From positions 806,001 through 870,000 of the forward strand of contig NC_064554.1 of the NCBI RefSeq assembly GCF_023856365.1: a stretch of 64,000 nucleotides of DNA, given 5' to 3'. The notes below the pieces were generated by a model. The model did not search any database. It saw only the letters and a program-made list of their open reading frames with translations, and was not told the DNA's origin. The position numbers were made by a program, and so were the translations under genes. Of the stretch, positions 1 through 12,479 are shown piece by piece (positions within the stretch are counted from its first letter, which is position 1; the number at the start of each line of letters is the position of its first letter). The DNA comes from Brienomyrus brachyistius (lineage: Eukaryota; Chordata; Actinopteri; Osteoglossiformes; Mormyridae).

Positions 1-1612
1 TTTCATTAGTATAATAGTACTATACATCATTTTCAGACTGAAATGAAGTCAGACGTGAATGCTGACATGAGCACAGGGCTTGGAAGGAGGCCAGGTGTAG
101 GTACCTGGACTTGTTGAGTTGTGACAGTGCTCTCCACGCTCGGCTGAGTTCAGTGCACCTGAGATGACCCTGAAAGTTCAGGCTGGGCTGCCCTTGACCG
201 GGGAAAGAGAGCATAAACAACAGGAGGTGATTTGGGATAGTCCACAAAGAGGCAACTTCTAGTCTGAGAGACCGTGAAGACCCACATTATGAATAAGCTG
301 CCATGTTCGCTATGTCTACTATGTTTCTCTTTCACTCGCATTGGTGAGCACTAGGCTGAAGTTTCTTTGCAGTCAGGCTCTCTCAGTGCTGGCTCTAATT
401 GCACACTCTGAACTGCAGAGGTCACATGAAGCACGTGTGATCGATTCTGCTGCACCAGCTCACGCGACAGGTTATCTGTGGCTGTCCAGCCTCCAGCTGC
501 CTGATGAGGGAGTTCATGAAGGATCTGTGACTGGCCTTGCGTTTAATCATCCAGGGTGGATTTCAAAGATCAAAGTTCAAGAGATCCATTGGGAAACGTA
601 TAGCTGTCCCCGATCAGCTCTCATGTCCTAGTAAGTGTGACTCTGTCAAGGCAAAGGGAACTCGAACACTTACCTGCATAGAATCGCTTTCTCCCACAAC
701 TATGCATAGTGACATAAAACAGACATAAAAATTTGTCTGGAATAAGCCTGCGTATGAGTCTGAAAAGAAATCCCTTTCTCCTTCCCCCCGAATCTGATTT
801 TGAATTTATACCGTGGGAGAATCTGCCACTCACAAATTTACATACCTATAATTGAAAGATGGCCGCAAATGACTTTCGTTTTCCTAGGGAAGCGCTGATC
901 CAGGAGCCATGCTGGTCAGTGAGCTTGGATATGCTGCGTGCCAGCTCATGCCATGCACAGCATTACGACAAACAGAATCCGAGTGATCTAACCGAAAACA
1001 CTGAAGAACATTGGAAGATCTTGGCACAGCTGTGCCATACCATGGCAGTCCAGCTTTAAGGATTCAGCAGCTGTTGTCTTTCTTTTTCATTCCTCAGCTT
1101 GTCCCATTCATGTTTCTTGGCGTTTATTCTCAGCGATGTGTTTCAAAATGATTCTACCTCTAAAAAAGCCTGCAGTGTGTGGCCCTGTTTATAATCTACT
1201 TAAATCTGCTTTTGCTGTTCTGTTCGTGTAATTAATGTGTGCTGTAAATGATAAATGTAGTAATACGGAATCTGCTTTAGCTATAATTTAACCCAGTTTG
1301 TTTATGAATGAAGCAGCAGAACTTCAGTACTTTTTTCAGCAGCTCTGATTAATTTTTTTTACCCCTTGGCTGGAGCAATTTGCCTTTCCAAATTTATCAG
1401 CAATAAAAAATGTTCTGTGTACACAAGCACCAAGCAGCTGAAGAAATGTGACTGCTGTAGGAAGCAATGAGCTCAAAGCAAACGACTGTATGATCAGAAG
1501 AAATCAGGAAGGCCCAGCAATCCAGCTCTTCTTGTAATCTGCTGTTGGCCATGATGTTTGAGATGCTACAGTGGAATGTTCTGAAACAGAAATCCAACCT
1601 TTTAGCTTGTGA
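1..1612. other. Unrecognised sequence
   Basis: No domain, repeat or RNA gene was recognised. The open frames (under 100 codons, both strands) show no family resemblance. It is probably intergenic or intronic. Confidence 0.5.
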
Positions 1613-1871
1613 GAGTTTTACTTACACAACAACGTTCTAGGGGCAGAAGGAAAAATGATTGGTTCTGAGAGATAACCAATCAAATTGTAGAAGAGGTGGG
1701 TCCAAGCAACTAGAGTAGGCAGGATCAAGATATCTGAGTGCTTGAAACCATCTCCTCTAGTTGAAGGTGAGTTCTGCTTGAACTCACCTTCTCTGCAATC
1801 TGACTGGTTATTTCTCTGAACCAATCATTTTTCCTTCTGCCCTCAGAACATTTTTTGTGTAAGTAAAACTC
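1613..1871. mobile_element. Foldback MITE, ~259 bp
   Basis: Two long inverted arms of about 75 bp face each other. The left arm begins GAGTTTTACTTACAC near 1613, and the right arm ends with its complement near 1871. Both arms share the inner block AAAAATGATTGGTTC. A second short palindrome (GGTGAGTTCTGCTTGAACTC) lies in the centre near 1765. There is no transposase, so this is a non-autonomous DNA transposon. No clear target duplication was found, so the superfamily is open. Confidence 0.75.
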
Positions 1872-2427
1872 CAATAAGCAGGGAGCAGGCAAACCAATGA
1901 CAACAGTGTTGGTGGAATAAAAAACAGGCCTGATTACAGTATCTCCCGTACACATGACTATCAGAAGTATAAGTCCAAAATACTCAAATGACTCCCTTGT
2001 CGTGGAACCTGGAGATTAATATGCCTTAAAACCAGCGAAGCTAAAGTATCAACATACTCTGGATCAAGAGGGTCAGGAACTTGCCAAAGAAAATAAAATG
2101 TTTGTTTTCCAAAGTTGTCTTTCCTATGGCTTAATTTATTTAACAGAGGCATAAAGTAAGATGCAAATTCAGCTCAGCTGTACATATCATTTCAAATTAA
2201 GGTCATGCGTGTGGATGGGCACACTAACTGCAGTGATTTCAGCACTGAATGCTATGCTGTTGTTCACAGCTTGTGATACTTTATCATTTTAGTTATTGTT
2301 TTATTTCTACAGACAGTTGCCAGGAGACAACCGAACCAGAGTAGTGGCAGGTGTTTTGTGTCATCTGCAGTGCTTGACATGGGTTTCAAGAGAGCAGGTG
2401 CGTGCCCAGGTGGATGGGAATCCGAAT
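1872..2427. other. Unrecognised sequence
   Basis: Low-complexity AT-rich DNA without a recognised gene or repeat. Confidence 0.45.
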
Positions 2428-2482
2428 TTGTGTGTATGTATGTATGTTTGTGTGTGTGTATTTGTGTGTATGTATGTGTGGG
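2428..2482. repeat. Imperfect (TG)n/(TGTA)n microsatellite
   Basis: The stretch is alternating TG with interspersed TGTA units. It lies just left of a GGTCCCCA-type repeat. Confidence 0.85.
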
Positions 2483-2494
2483 TTTGCATTGATT

Positions 2495-2740
2495 ACATTT
2501 GGGGACCAAAATATCCCCAAAGTGCATTAAAACCTGAAACTTTTGAGGACACTTCATCAGGTCACCATTTGGATAACCTCAATTTAAAAAAAATCTGTGA
2601 ATGCAATTTTTGAAAAGTAAAAGTGCCAAAAGTCTTGTATTTTGGTGTATGGTTAAGGTTAGGGCTGGGTAAGGGTTAAGGGTGTCGTGATTGGGATTAG
2701 GGTTTTTCCCATAGAAATGAATGGACGGTCCCCATTTAGA
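2495..2740 (+). repeat. GGTCCCCA-type interspersed repeat, copy 1
   Basis: It begins near TTTGGGGACCAAAA and contains AATCTGTGAATGCAAT, AAAGTCTTGTATTTTG, a GGTTAAGGTTAGGGCTGGG block and ATGAATGGACGGTCCCCA. The same blocks recur in the same order, reverse-complemented, at 11.25-11.48 kb, so this is a dispersed family. It runs into a (TG)n tract. The family is not classified here. The TTAGGG-like words are internal to the repeat and not telomeric. Confidence 0.7.
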
Positions 2741-2751
2741 TAGGAAGACTC

Positions 2752-2781
2752 TGTGTGTGTGTGTGTGTATGTGTGTGTGTG
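2752..2781. repeat. (TG)n microsatellite
   Basis: About 15 TG units with one TA interruption, placed at the 3' side of the GGTCCCCA-type repeat. Confidence 0.9.
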
Positions 2782-2782
2782 G

Positions 2783-2890
2783 CCATTTATGTCAATACAA
2801 TGTCATAAAAATCCTGACCCTGTCGGGATATTTTCTGGTCCCCACAAGGGGAAACTCAGTTTTATAAAAATCTGTGACTGCTATCAAAAA
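2783..2890 (+). repeat. GGTCCCCA-type repeat fragment
   Basis: It contains TGTCATAAAAATCCTG, CTGGTCCCCACAAGGGGAAA and TTTTATAAAAATCTGTGAC. The same blocks occur near 53.50-53.63 kb. It is probably a second module or copy next to the one at 2495. Confidence 0.6.
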
Positions 2891-3237
2891 GCTTAAAATG
2901 TCAAATGTCTTTTGTTTGGTTTCTGCTGTGAGATTTAATGCCAGATACAGCTTTTACTCCAGGGAAAAGATACTGACCACACATGAACATACAGTTCTAT
3001 TGTATCAAATTAAATGAATCATCAGATGGTGGAATTATCATTCTGATTGTAAGGTCTCCAAGCGACATGCCTCTTTGTGGTGTTATTGAGGATGTACTGA
3101 TTACCTCAGTGTCTAAAAGATCTTTTGGATTTTTTTTTTCTTCAAATCATTAATCTTTGCTTTGTTGTTTCAGGTGATGACTTATTCAAATGAATTTTCA
3201 TCTCAGCACTATGCCATGAGAAGCAGATCTGTGGTGA

Positions 3238-3328
3238 AGACCATCCAATAAAAAGCAGGGGTGTCAAAGACCATCCAATAAAAAGCAGGGTTGTCAAAGA
3301 CCATCCAATAGAAATCAGGGGTGTCAAA
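3238..3328. repeat. Three-copy 30-bp tandem repeat
   Basis: Three successive near-identical 30-bp units built on GACCATCCAATAAAAAGCAG differ by a few substitutions. Neither side shows a gene. Confidence 0.85.
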
Positions 3329-3651
3329 CCTCATGGTCTATAGGAAATGATAGATTGTGTTCCAGCCGAGTTCTTTGTTACTCTGTTTGTTTTAATTGAC
3401 CATCCTTCTGGGAGTAAAAAACTGGGCAGTGAAAATTAAATTCAATCAAATGCTTTGTTTTGTATAATTTCACATTAATTCAAAATGTGTTTGTTGTCAG
3501 TAAAATGTAATAATGACCCCTCACATAACTGACTCTTTTTTTTAAACTTAAATGAGTTAAAGTACAATAATATTGTACTGAAATTCAGATATGGATGACC
3601 ATACTGTAGCTGCATATTTGCTTGTTGACTAAAAGTAACTACATAATCACT

Positions 3652-3938
3652 TCATCCATCCATCTTCTGAAACCACTTGTCCTCTTCAGGGAGATGCAAG
3701 GGGCTCCCGATCCTATGGGCGCAAGGCAGGGAACAACCCAGGATGGGGTGCTGACCCATTGCAGGGTACAGTCACCATTCACCAGTCACCATTCACACCT
3801 ATAGGGAATTTGGCTCCTACAGTTCACATTAATGTGTTTTTTGACTGCGATGGGAAAGCAAAACACCAGTAGGAATCTCCGCAATGAGATCATTTGAACT
3901 CCACACTCGTGGAACGCTGGTGGAGACAATCCCAGGTC
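3652..3938 (-). mobile_element. tRNA-SINE with (GGAT)n tail, minus strand, degenerate
   Basis: On the plus strand it starts with the reversed tail (CATCCATCCATC) and continues with CAGGGAACAACCCAGGATGG and CACTCGTGGAACGCTGG. These match, in reverse, blocks of the better-preserved copy at 18.5 kb. The tRNA-like head is lost or unrecognisable. Confidence 0.65.
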
Positions 3939-4094
3939 CCAGATATATAAGGGAATAGTCACTCACATATGCACTATAAAATAATGAACACACTTTGCAT
4001 TGTAAGTGGATGCATTTTTTAATAACGTAAAAATAATTTAATTTTTTAAATAGATATGTTTATATTTTTATTTAAATACATATTATATTTTCAA

Positions 4095-4370
4095 GGTTTG
4101 TGGGTGGTAGAGTGGCTCATTAGATAGTACTATTGTCTCCCGCTTCCTTGGTTGTAGGTTTGAATCCTGCGAACGCAGACCTTTCATGCTCCTCAAACCG
4201 GATATGTAGTTTACTGAGCCAGCATCTTTAAACTGCCCATGGTATGAGTGTAAGCATATGTAATCTGTGATGGACTGGCATCCCTTTCAGGGTGTCCCCC
4301 CCAGTGCCCGATGCTACCTGGGATGGGCTTCAGGCCCCTCCTGTGCTAAGACCCAAATATGTAATCTTCC
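4095..4370 (+). mobile_element. tRNA-derived SINE, second family
   Basis: Pol III-type promoter boxes are visible: TGGTAGAGTGG (4105-4115, box A) and GGTTTGAATCC (4157-4167, box B), at tRNA-like spacing. The body carries GGACTGGCATCCCTTTCAGG and CTGGGATGGGCTTCAGGC, typical of fish SINE bodies. There is no protein-coding capacity. It differs enough from the 18.5-kb SINE to be a separate subfamily or an old copy. Confidence 0.7.
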
Positions 4371-5322
4371 ATATGTGGCACATGTACTACCAGTGACATG
4401 GTCATCGTGTCACCAACTGTGATATCAAGTTTTGCAGCTGCTTTCCTTCACTCCTACTGACTCCTGAGATGCTTTAGCTAGCCAGTAATATGCCAGTCTT
4501 CAGTGCAGATGAGAACAGAATTGGGTAGCATCATGTACATGGGAAATTGACAAAGATAACTGGGGGATGGGATTTCTTTCTCTGTATAACGTTTGTGTAA
4601 TGGCATGAATACATCACAATTACAACCTTTGTCTCAGTACTGAGAGGTACTGATTAATTCATCTCTTATCGAGGAATAAACACCAGCAGTTTGGTTCTGC
4701 ACTCGTGAGGCTGAGACAGGGTGGCATTTCTGAGCAGACATTTTGTTTGGCAGAACAATGGTGTGGTGCTGTGGTTACTTGGTGCCCTGCCGGCTTCCCT
4801 CTCAAACTTCTCAGGAGGAAGAAAAATGAAAATCTGCCTGATCTGAAAACGGTTATTTTAACTTTTATGGTGGAGAAATGAGGCTTCAGACATTAATAGC
4901 TGCCAAAAAGACAACATGAAATAAGTAGAGTAGAGAATTTCAGAAGGACTGATGGTAAGGCTTGGAAGTGAGAAATTGCACCCCCCACCCACACACACAC
5001 ACACACTTACTTGTAACATATTTTTACATATCAATATTTTCTTCACTTTTTGCGATTTCAAAACTGAATTCTTTCTAATTCCCCTAGGCAATGCGAGAGC
5101 AGTCCTATGGAACCGTGACATCGTGCATCGAAACCTGACTCATTGATGAACTTTGGCTTTGACCCTGACCACAGCCTTGCTGTTATTAAAGAAAATCCAT
5201 TTTTTCCAATCTTTTACAATGTTATCATGCCCTGGGGGGTTGGATAATCAGCTGACCTTGGACCCCCAGAGGTTCCCCCCCCTACTTGGAGTTGTTTGTT
5301 CCTCTCTTCTGTTTTCATTTCA

Positions 5323-5324
<2 letters not shown>
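4371..5324. other. Unrecognised sequence with a short (CA)n
   Basis: A short (CA)n lies near 4990-5007. Nothing else was recognised. Confidence 0.45.

Positions 5325-5383
<59 letters not shown>
5325..5383. repeat. (TC)n microsatellite
   Basis: About 29 uninterrupted TC units. They hold open a serine/leucine-rich frame on the plus strand that should not be read as a gene. Confidence 0.95.
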
Positions 5384-5386
<3 letters not shown>

Positions 5387-8300
5387 GATATATTATCACA
5401 CCCCCATGTTGGGCACCTTGGGCCACTACATAGTATATGAATTATATATATATGACCATCCATAAAGATGCTATATAAGAACAATCTGAATTTAACTGAA
5501 TTGAATTGTATATATAAATAGTATTGTATGTGGCCATTGTCTTGCCTTTACTGTGTCTGTATCTGCTGTATGTATGTGACCCACTGACACCTAGAGACGC
5601 ATTTCCTGTTTGTGTGAACATACTTGGTCAGATAAACCTGTTTCTGATGAGTGTCTTTAGATCTCACATTAATCTTGGGTAAATTAAGTGAGGGGAGCAT
5701 TAGATGGATGATTGCAAACCTGCAACGAGTGTCACTTGGGACAAAAATCACAATCCATCAACCCCTCCTTCAGAAAAGTGTCGGGACATGAGATGTGCAG
5801 AGTCACCTCAACTACTGATCTCTCAAAATAAAATCCGAGGCTCATGGAAAGGTTAGGATCACGATCAGCCCAAGGATAAAAGGAACATCTTGGCCTAGAT
5901 GAGGTTTTTAATGGATGATACAAGACCTCAGTGACCGTTTCAGGCTTCCCATGGAAACCAAAATTAAAAGACTGCTTTTCTGATGATGAACAATGGTCTT
6001 CAGGGTGTGTGGAGTCAATCTTTGGAGAAGATCACGCTTTGTCTCTCTGTGATTTTCTGTTTTAATTTCTTAGGGGAACACGGCATAGTATAAGAGATTG
6101 TTACCTACCTCGTGGCATGCTGTTTCTCTAATTATTCATGACTGATTTGGCGACTGAATGAATCAGCTGCTAATGTTTCACCTTAACCAAAATTATTTTG
6201 CTGAATATGTTAACTGAAACTTGTGTTAGTAAAAATTACAACACTCATTGTATGTTTCTAAATATCTTTTTGCCGTGAAAATGTAGAATGTCCATCGTTT
6301 ATTCATTTCCTTTAATTAGTCATTACTCATTTGTAGCCTTTGAACAATTAGCTGACTGATTAATAAGCTTAATTATGTTTAGGAAACGTTTTCCAGCTTC
6401 ACAGTCCATCACAGGGCACATGCATCAATCAAACATTAAGGCCGGTTTATATAACTACATGGTATTATTTTAACAATATTTATGGTATTATTTTAACAAT
6501 AACAACAATTCTTCCATGCATCTTCCAAATACTGAACATGGTCGTCATCGCAGGGGCCCTAGAGTCTATCCCAGAACACATAGTGCATCGTGACTTGACA
6601 CTGGATAGCAGCATATATAATTAAGCACTTAACATTATTATAATTTATTATAACCTTTAATTAATAGTTGTAAAATGAATACCCAGTTAAACTTACAATT
6701 CTAAGCTACGTAAAAGCAATACACAATATTCTGTTAAATTTCCAGAAAGATGCTACTGTTTTCTGGACTGTATTTGAGAGAGGGCTGTCATCCAAGAGTG
6801 GAAGTCCAAATCAACTCAGTATGAAAAGATATGGTTCGGCACGCCTGGTCTGGGTCTGTGATGGAAAGATGGGGCGTCATATTGCATCTGGGCTTGCAAG
6901 AAAAGCAATTTTGTGGGAAGCCTAAGTCCGACATGGTGGCACTTATCGAGCGTGACCTGGGGCGAAATGAAGGCCCATGTAGCCTGAGCCGTCAATGCAT
7001 AAAGTGGACCAGCCGCCCGATACTCTTTCCAGGTTTTTCACGCTAACAAACCACTTGCAGGGATGCTATTTCACCACTAAGTGGAGCATCAGCAAGTTGC
7101 TCCATGTGACTTTTGCCCCAATCATTGAAACAGAGACTGGTCCACAGTTACCCATTGAGAGAGTGCGCATCGAGGTTCCTCTGCTTCTGGGAACAAAGCT
7201 GCACACCCTTGCAGGCACTGAACAATTGAAAGATAAAATCCCATGAAGTTGGAATTGAAAACCATGCCTTATCATTATTTCATCAATTATATGCTTTCAG
7301 CATCTAATTCATACTTGGGGCCTGTAAACAATATTTCCTTGATGTGTAGTAAAGCTCCAGTGTTTGCTGGGTCATTGATCGTTGATTTCAGGGAGGGCAG
7401 GAGAATCTGAGAACCAAATGATCTGCTTTTCTGTGTCGTAGACCTGAAGAGCAATTTACATGTATAAGTTTCAGTATCTGGGACAGAAGAATGAAAGTAT
7501 ACAGTCACCAGATTTAACTCTTACAAACTCCTGCAATAGTGATTTTACTATGAGAAGTCACCTGACATGTTGTGGCCGCTGAGCTGTCCTGTTCTTCGCC
7601 GCCACTACAGTGCTTATGACTTTCATGCTATGCCGAAACAGTACCGTGAGCCATGCTCTGCTAACCAAATTTAATACATGTAAAGATATGCTGAATTTAT
7701 ACAGATTACTAACTCTTGGGCATCACAATATGCATCTTTTTAATATTTTAGGTAGGTGTGCCACTTACCAAATTGTAGCCACTAGTAAACACCTGTATAG
7801 TACCGGAAAGCCAGCATCTATAAAAATGTTTATGCCCATCAAAAGCCCTGTTTATTATTGCGCATAAGTTGCTTTAGGTAATACGGTCTGAACAGACTAA
7901 TCAACTAGCTGTAATTGTAGCAAATCTGTGTGTGAATTTGAACGGCACAGGGAAGGTAAGATTCAGTGGGGCACTTCTCATGCCTGATGTGTCTCCTGTG
8001 AGAGACACTAATACTTCTATGGTTTCCTCATTATGATGTGGCTATTTCCATTCGTGGTCGTCATGGTGATTGCATCCTCTCTGCGGACGAGGTACAGCTC
8101 TCTGTCTGAAAAAGATAAGAAGTCCCCAGATAAAAGTGGCTTGTGCTGTACACTGACAGGAATTACCAATGACAATTTTGCATGTTTTCAGCCAACCAGT
8201 GTATAGGATTATGGGTAATTTCAGCTCATATCATAGTATTATTTCCTTCCTGAAAATCAGGAGATTAAGATACCAGTGACTAATATGATTCTATGTTGTC

Positions 8301-8848
8301 CCACTAGTAGATATCCTCAGACTCATAAGTGGCTTTCTAGATTGATATATTCAGCTGAGCGAGGTACATTAATTGCTTTGATCTTGGATGTAGCTGTGAG
8401 TCACTTCATTGTTGGACTGAAACATTGAAAATTGCTGTCCTGCAAATTGTCACACTGAGGTAGTTTGGAAACGATGTGGACCTGTGTGTCTCTCTTGATC
8501 AGGACATCAGAACATTTTAGTATATTACAGAACCTCATCAGACCTTCCAACCACTTGAGAAATCCTGAAAGGTTTTTGCTTTGTCAGCAGTGTAGGTGGT
8601 GTCTGGATCCTGCCTTCTGCTGCCACCCTTTCAGAAACCGTCTGTCTCGTCTCCAGGTTTAATTAAAATCCCAGAGTGTTTCAGGGGATGGGCTGCTTTA
8701 ATATGGAATCAGAACATTTCCTTCAGGATCGAATTAGTTTCAGTGCTTTAGGATTGGTCATGCCCATTTAACACTTGAACTGATTTTCTACAGTGTAGAA
8801 AGGATTTTCTCCTTTAAATTCTTAATTTGTTTCATGAGTACAAGGCAG
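5384..8848. other. Unrecognised sequence
   Basis: It contains a short repeat-like end near 5470-5510 (GCTATATAAG followed by GAATTGAATTG) and a possible very degenerate reversed SINE near 6510-6620. No gene was recognised. Open frames are at most about 85 codons and look random. Confidence 0.45.
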
Positions 8849-8951
8849 CAGGGCTGGACTAAGATTAAAAATGGGCCCTGGACACGACAAAATTTCACGG
8901 CATGCAACCCCATCAGCCTGCCCAGTGTGCTAGATCGTCAGTCCAGCCCTG
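8849..8951. mobile_element. Short hAT-type MITE, 103 bp
   Basis: Terminal inverted repeats are CAGGGCTGGACT and AGTCCAGCCCTG. The flanks CAAGGCAG and CAAGGAAC fit a decayed 8-bp target duplication (6 of 8 match), as expected for hAT transposons. There is no coding capacity. Confidence 0.75.
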
Positions 8952-9003
8952 CAAGGAACATAGTGGTGAGGGGGACCAAGAGCCAAGGGCACTGAACACA
9001 ATT

Positions 9004-9150
9004 CCATCCATCCATTTTCCATAGCATGTATCCAACATAGGGGACACCTTGGACAGGATGTCAGTCTACCTCATGTCACAGAATCTCTCAATTCCATCCT
9101 AGTTTACAGACACCAATTCATTATGTTTCTGTGGGTGGAAACAAAATGAT
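9004..9150 (-). mobile_element. SINE fragment, (GGAT)n-tail type, minus strand
   Basis: Starts with the reversed tail CCATCCATCCATTTTCCATA and continues as a diverged SINE body to about GTTTCTGTGGGTGG. Confidence 0.55.
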
Positions 9151-10204
9151 GGTCCCTAAATATTTAGTTCCCCATTCAAGGGAACAACAGAAACATCTTG
9201 ATCTGAATCGACAACCATGTTCCTTCAGTAACTATCCTGACTCATGTTTCAAAACATTGATTGTGAAGGTTGTCTATGGAGTGGTCCGATGTGTGCCATT
9301 CATAACAAAGCGGGAATGGCTTGGTTTTCATTATTTTCCACTAGGATTACAGGCTAAAGAGTTCTAAATCTGCGCCTATTATTTCCTAAGGCCAGCTGTG
9401 CTTATTGTGTGATAAGACACAGTCTGACATGCCCCCCCTCGTATCATGATCTTCATGACATTGTGAACTACGACATGCTGTAAAGCCTGGTATCACAGAG
9501 GAAGATTGCAGAGGGATATTGTGCCATGAGTGGAATATCTGGGGACTCGTGGACAAATGGCCTGGTGCAGATAAGACCGGCTTTGTTAGCAGTGCAACAG
9601 GAAGACAAACCTTGTCACGGACATCTGTTACACATGATGAATTAGGGTTAGTGGTTAATTGCTATGTCGAAGCCTGGCCTTTGGGTGTAAGGCCCTGGAA
9701 AATGCGTGCCTGATGGTCACTGATGCTACATACTCACCTCCACTGCCTGAGGCCTTCAGCAGCTATCGCTAGTTCCACAGTGGCCAGCTCTGCTGCGACA
9801 GCTGTTTCGATAAATAATCACTATCTATCGGCAGGTTTTTTTTCCATCAGATCCTGTTTCTTTCCTTCAGGAACTAAAGCCACAATGCATTTATCTGAAG
9901 GATAGAGATAATGATGGCCCAGCCATTGTTACACCACGGTCAGATGTCAGAGTCTATTTAATAAATGAACATGTACATGATCCAGGCTCCTGCGAGCAGG
10001 TGCTTTTCCAGCATATGGTCTTAGAAGGCGTGTTTAAAGAACCGCTGCTAAATTTATCACTGACACAAGAGAAGAGCAATTACAGTCCCTGAAGGCACGA
10101 GTGCAGCACGTTTAATTAACTGCTAATTAGCACCAGGTGATGAGCCTTCCTGCCTCCGTGGTAACTTTGGTGGAAGAATTAGAAAGTAGAATTATGTCCC
10201 ATAC
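9151..10204. other. Unrecognised sequence
   Basis: No gene or repeat recognised. Confidence 0.4.
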
Positions 10205-10255
<51 letters not shown>

Positions 10256-10257
10256 TC
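10205..10257. repeat. (CTTT)n microsatellite
   Basis: About 13 perfect CTTT units. They give a false Phe/Leu/Ser-rich reading frame. Confidence 0.95.
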
Positions 10258-10654
10258 ACCTACTCTATAATAATTCTCTTCCCTTAAAACCTGTAACTTA
10301 CGGTTTCCGCAGCCACTTCTATTTGCTGACATATTCCTTTCCCTCCCACCTTTCCTGTATCAGTGCTGACAGCGCTTTGCCCCTTAGCCAAGTCTGCAAA
10401 GCTAATTACTCATGGTCTTCTTTTTCCCAATCAATTTCTCCAATGCTTTGTAAAAGTCTGTTTTTCTAAGGTGTGATTGAAAACCATACTGGAGGTACGG
10501 GTACTGGAGGGGGTGATGATATCTGCGATGGCTTACAGTAGGTTTCCGTTTTGCTGCTTGTGATGCGAGTAAAATGCTTTTTGTGTATCCTATGTGAAAT
10601 TCGTCACTGTCGATGTTACGTGTCTGATAAGTCTATTCAGTCCATTAAACACTA

Positions 10655-10818
10655 GGGACCTGTAGCACAAAGCCAGACTTCTTACTTAACCAGTTAGTAA
10701 TCTTGTCCGATTTGAGGTAATGTAAGTGAACAAAGATAAAGTCCATTTAGACTAGAGTACCTTAAGTCTGACAAACTTATCCAGCTGAGCAACAAATCTG
10801 GCTTTGTGATACAGGATC
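10655..10818. mobile_element. Foldback MITE, ~164 bp
   Basis: The left arm CCTGTAGCACAAAGCCAGAC is matched in inverted form by the right arm TCTGGCTTTGTGATACAGG. The arms extend inward (ACTTAACCAG against CCAGCTGAGC). A non-autonomous DNA transposon with no transposase. The end sequence recalls fish PIF/Harbinger or hAT MITEs. No clear target duplication was seen. Confidence 0.7.
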
Positions 10819-11229
10819 AAATGTTGACTCCAGGATAGCAAACATGGAGCTTATGGCGATTTCAGTCGAGGTGTAGTTTCGGGCGGTAATTCTTTTCTTG
10901 ACAGAGATGCTGTTGTATGGAAATTAAAAGACCAGTTCTCCCTTTTCCCTCCAAAATGTTGAAGAAAGCTGAGTGAAAGCCAGATGGAGGTTTTGGTTGA
11001 AATAGTTGATGAAATAATCTTTTTGTTCTCATTTGGCACTAGATCATATTTGCCCCAAGGCATTCTGTATTGCGTAAGATGTATGAGTTTAATTTTATAG
11101 CTCCTGGTTCCCTGCTTAACAAACATGCCATTTGCTATTGTATTGCTGAAACATTAAGTCCTTCTTAATTATTCATGCACTCGCTCATGTCGCTTTACTA
11201 TAATTTGTTTCTGTTTGAGCACATCCCCC
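10819..11229. other. Unrecognised sequence
   Basis: No gene or repeat recognised. Confidence 0.4.
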
Positions 11230-11478
11230 CCACACCACACACACAGGTTTGTAATTATGTCTTTGTTGGGATTCTCCATTCATTTAATTTCGAATCCCAA
11301 CATGACAACCTTAACCCCCACCCAGCACTAACCTTAACCATAAGTAACCAAGCAAAATACAAGACTTTTGGGATTTTTAGTTTTTTGATTTCATTCACAG
11401 ATCTTTGTGGAGACCTGAAAAATGGTCCCCACAACATCAAAATAACAAGTTTTTATCACATTATGGGGGTGTTTTGTT
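11230..11478 (-). repeat. GGTCCCCA-type interspersed repeat, copy 2, with (CA)n end
   Basis: On the minus strand it reads through GTGGGGACCATTTTTCAGGT, GATCTGTGAATG, AAAGTCTTGTATTTTG and GGTTAAGGTTAGTGCTGGGT to AAATGAATGGAG, the same order as the copy at 2.5 kb. Its outer end is a short (CA)n (11230-11246). As with copy 1, the microsatellite sits at the element's 3' side. Confidence 0.7.
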
Positions 11479-12479
11479 TCCAGTGGACTCACACCATATC
11501 TAGAGATATTGAGCCCCATAAAAGCGCATCATCTACTTGTATATCCTTTTTTCATACTGTCCTGTTGTTTTACCAAGGTATGCAGCATTTTAAAAAGTAA
11601 CACTTCAGCATATCGAATGCACAGCTCATTTTGTCATAAGGATTTCAAGAATTATTGCCCAAGCCTGGACTAAAAACTTTAAAACTCTTCATAAAAAGTT
11701 TTCCTGTTTCACTACACTGCAGTACATCTGCCCTCTTCTGGTCTGGTGGAGTATCTCTACTGTTTGTATGCACTGACCGCTGCCACCTATGCTTGCGGCC
11801 CAGTGTAATAAGAAAACAGGCTGCCCCATGCACGGCCGTACGTCACCCGAAAGTACACATGGAAAAGTTAAGTATGAATGGCCTGAATAATGTGCCAGAC
11901 CATGCTCCACCCCCATCCCAGAAAAAGGGCAGTCAAATCAATCCCAGAGGGATTGAACTATGTGATGCTATGATTTGCTGAGAATTTCTCTAGTGATCTC
12001 TTAGCCCATTGAAAACTTCTTGGGAACATGAATTCTTACTACTGTGGGGTTTACATTTTTTTCCTCCATTGCAGACATTAGTATAAAATCGCCCAACTGT
12101 GTGAGCTGGTGTGACTGAAGTTGTACTGTAGGTCTTATCTTATGGTGGCTGTCCCTCACAGTGACCTTTCGGCCTTGCTTGCTTCCAGCTGGAGTGACGA
12201 GAAAATGTCACTGTGCCACGTTGAATGGTGTCAGGCAGATCACGGCCATACAGGGGACTTTATGGATACCTGATTCATAGATTGGGGTTGTGTCAAGGGT
12301 TGTGTTTAATGAATGTGGCACCCAGCCGGATCCGGGACGCAGGGTGGGCGACTGAAGCTTCCTCTCAGACTTCCCAGGATTCTTTTTCTCAGCTTCATTG
12401 ACTTTGCCTCCTAATATGATTACAGTACAAGCACATATTGTGCTTCAGCCAACCTTGTTGCCTTTGTTCTTACTGGCAG
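11479..12479. other. Unrecognised sequence
   Basis: No gene or repeat recognised. The 100-140 codon frames here have no visible domain. Confidence 0.4.

Noticed and set aside
2640..2720. Interstitial telomeric sequence (GGTTAGGG-like words)
   Set aside because: The words are irregular and recur at the same place in another copy of the same dispersed repeat at 11.3 kb.
5153..5440. Leu/Ser-repeat protein
   Set aside because: Produced by the (TC)n microsatellite.
6510..6620. Possible reversed SINE
   Set aside because: Only scattered words (CCATGCATCTTCCAAATAC, AGTCTATCCCAGAACACA) resemble the SINE; too diverged to call.
10137..10469. 110-codon frame with an FLSFFLSFF-like run
   Set aside because: Produced by the (CTTT)n microsatellite.
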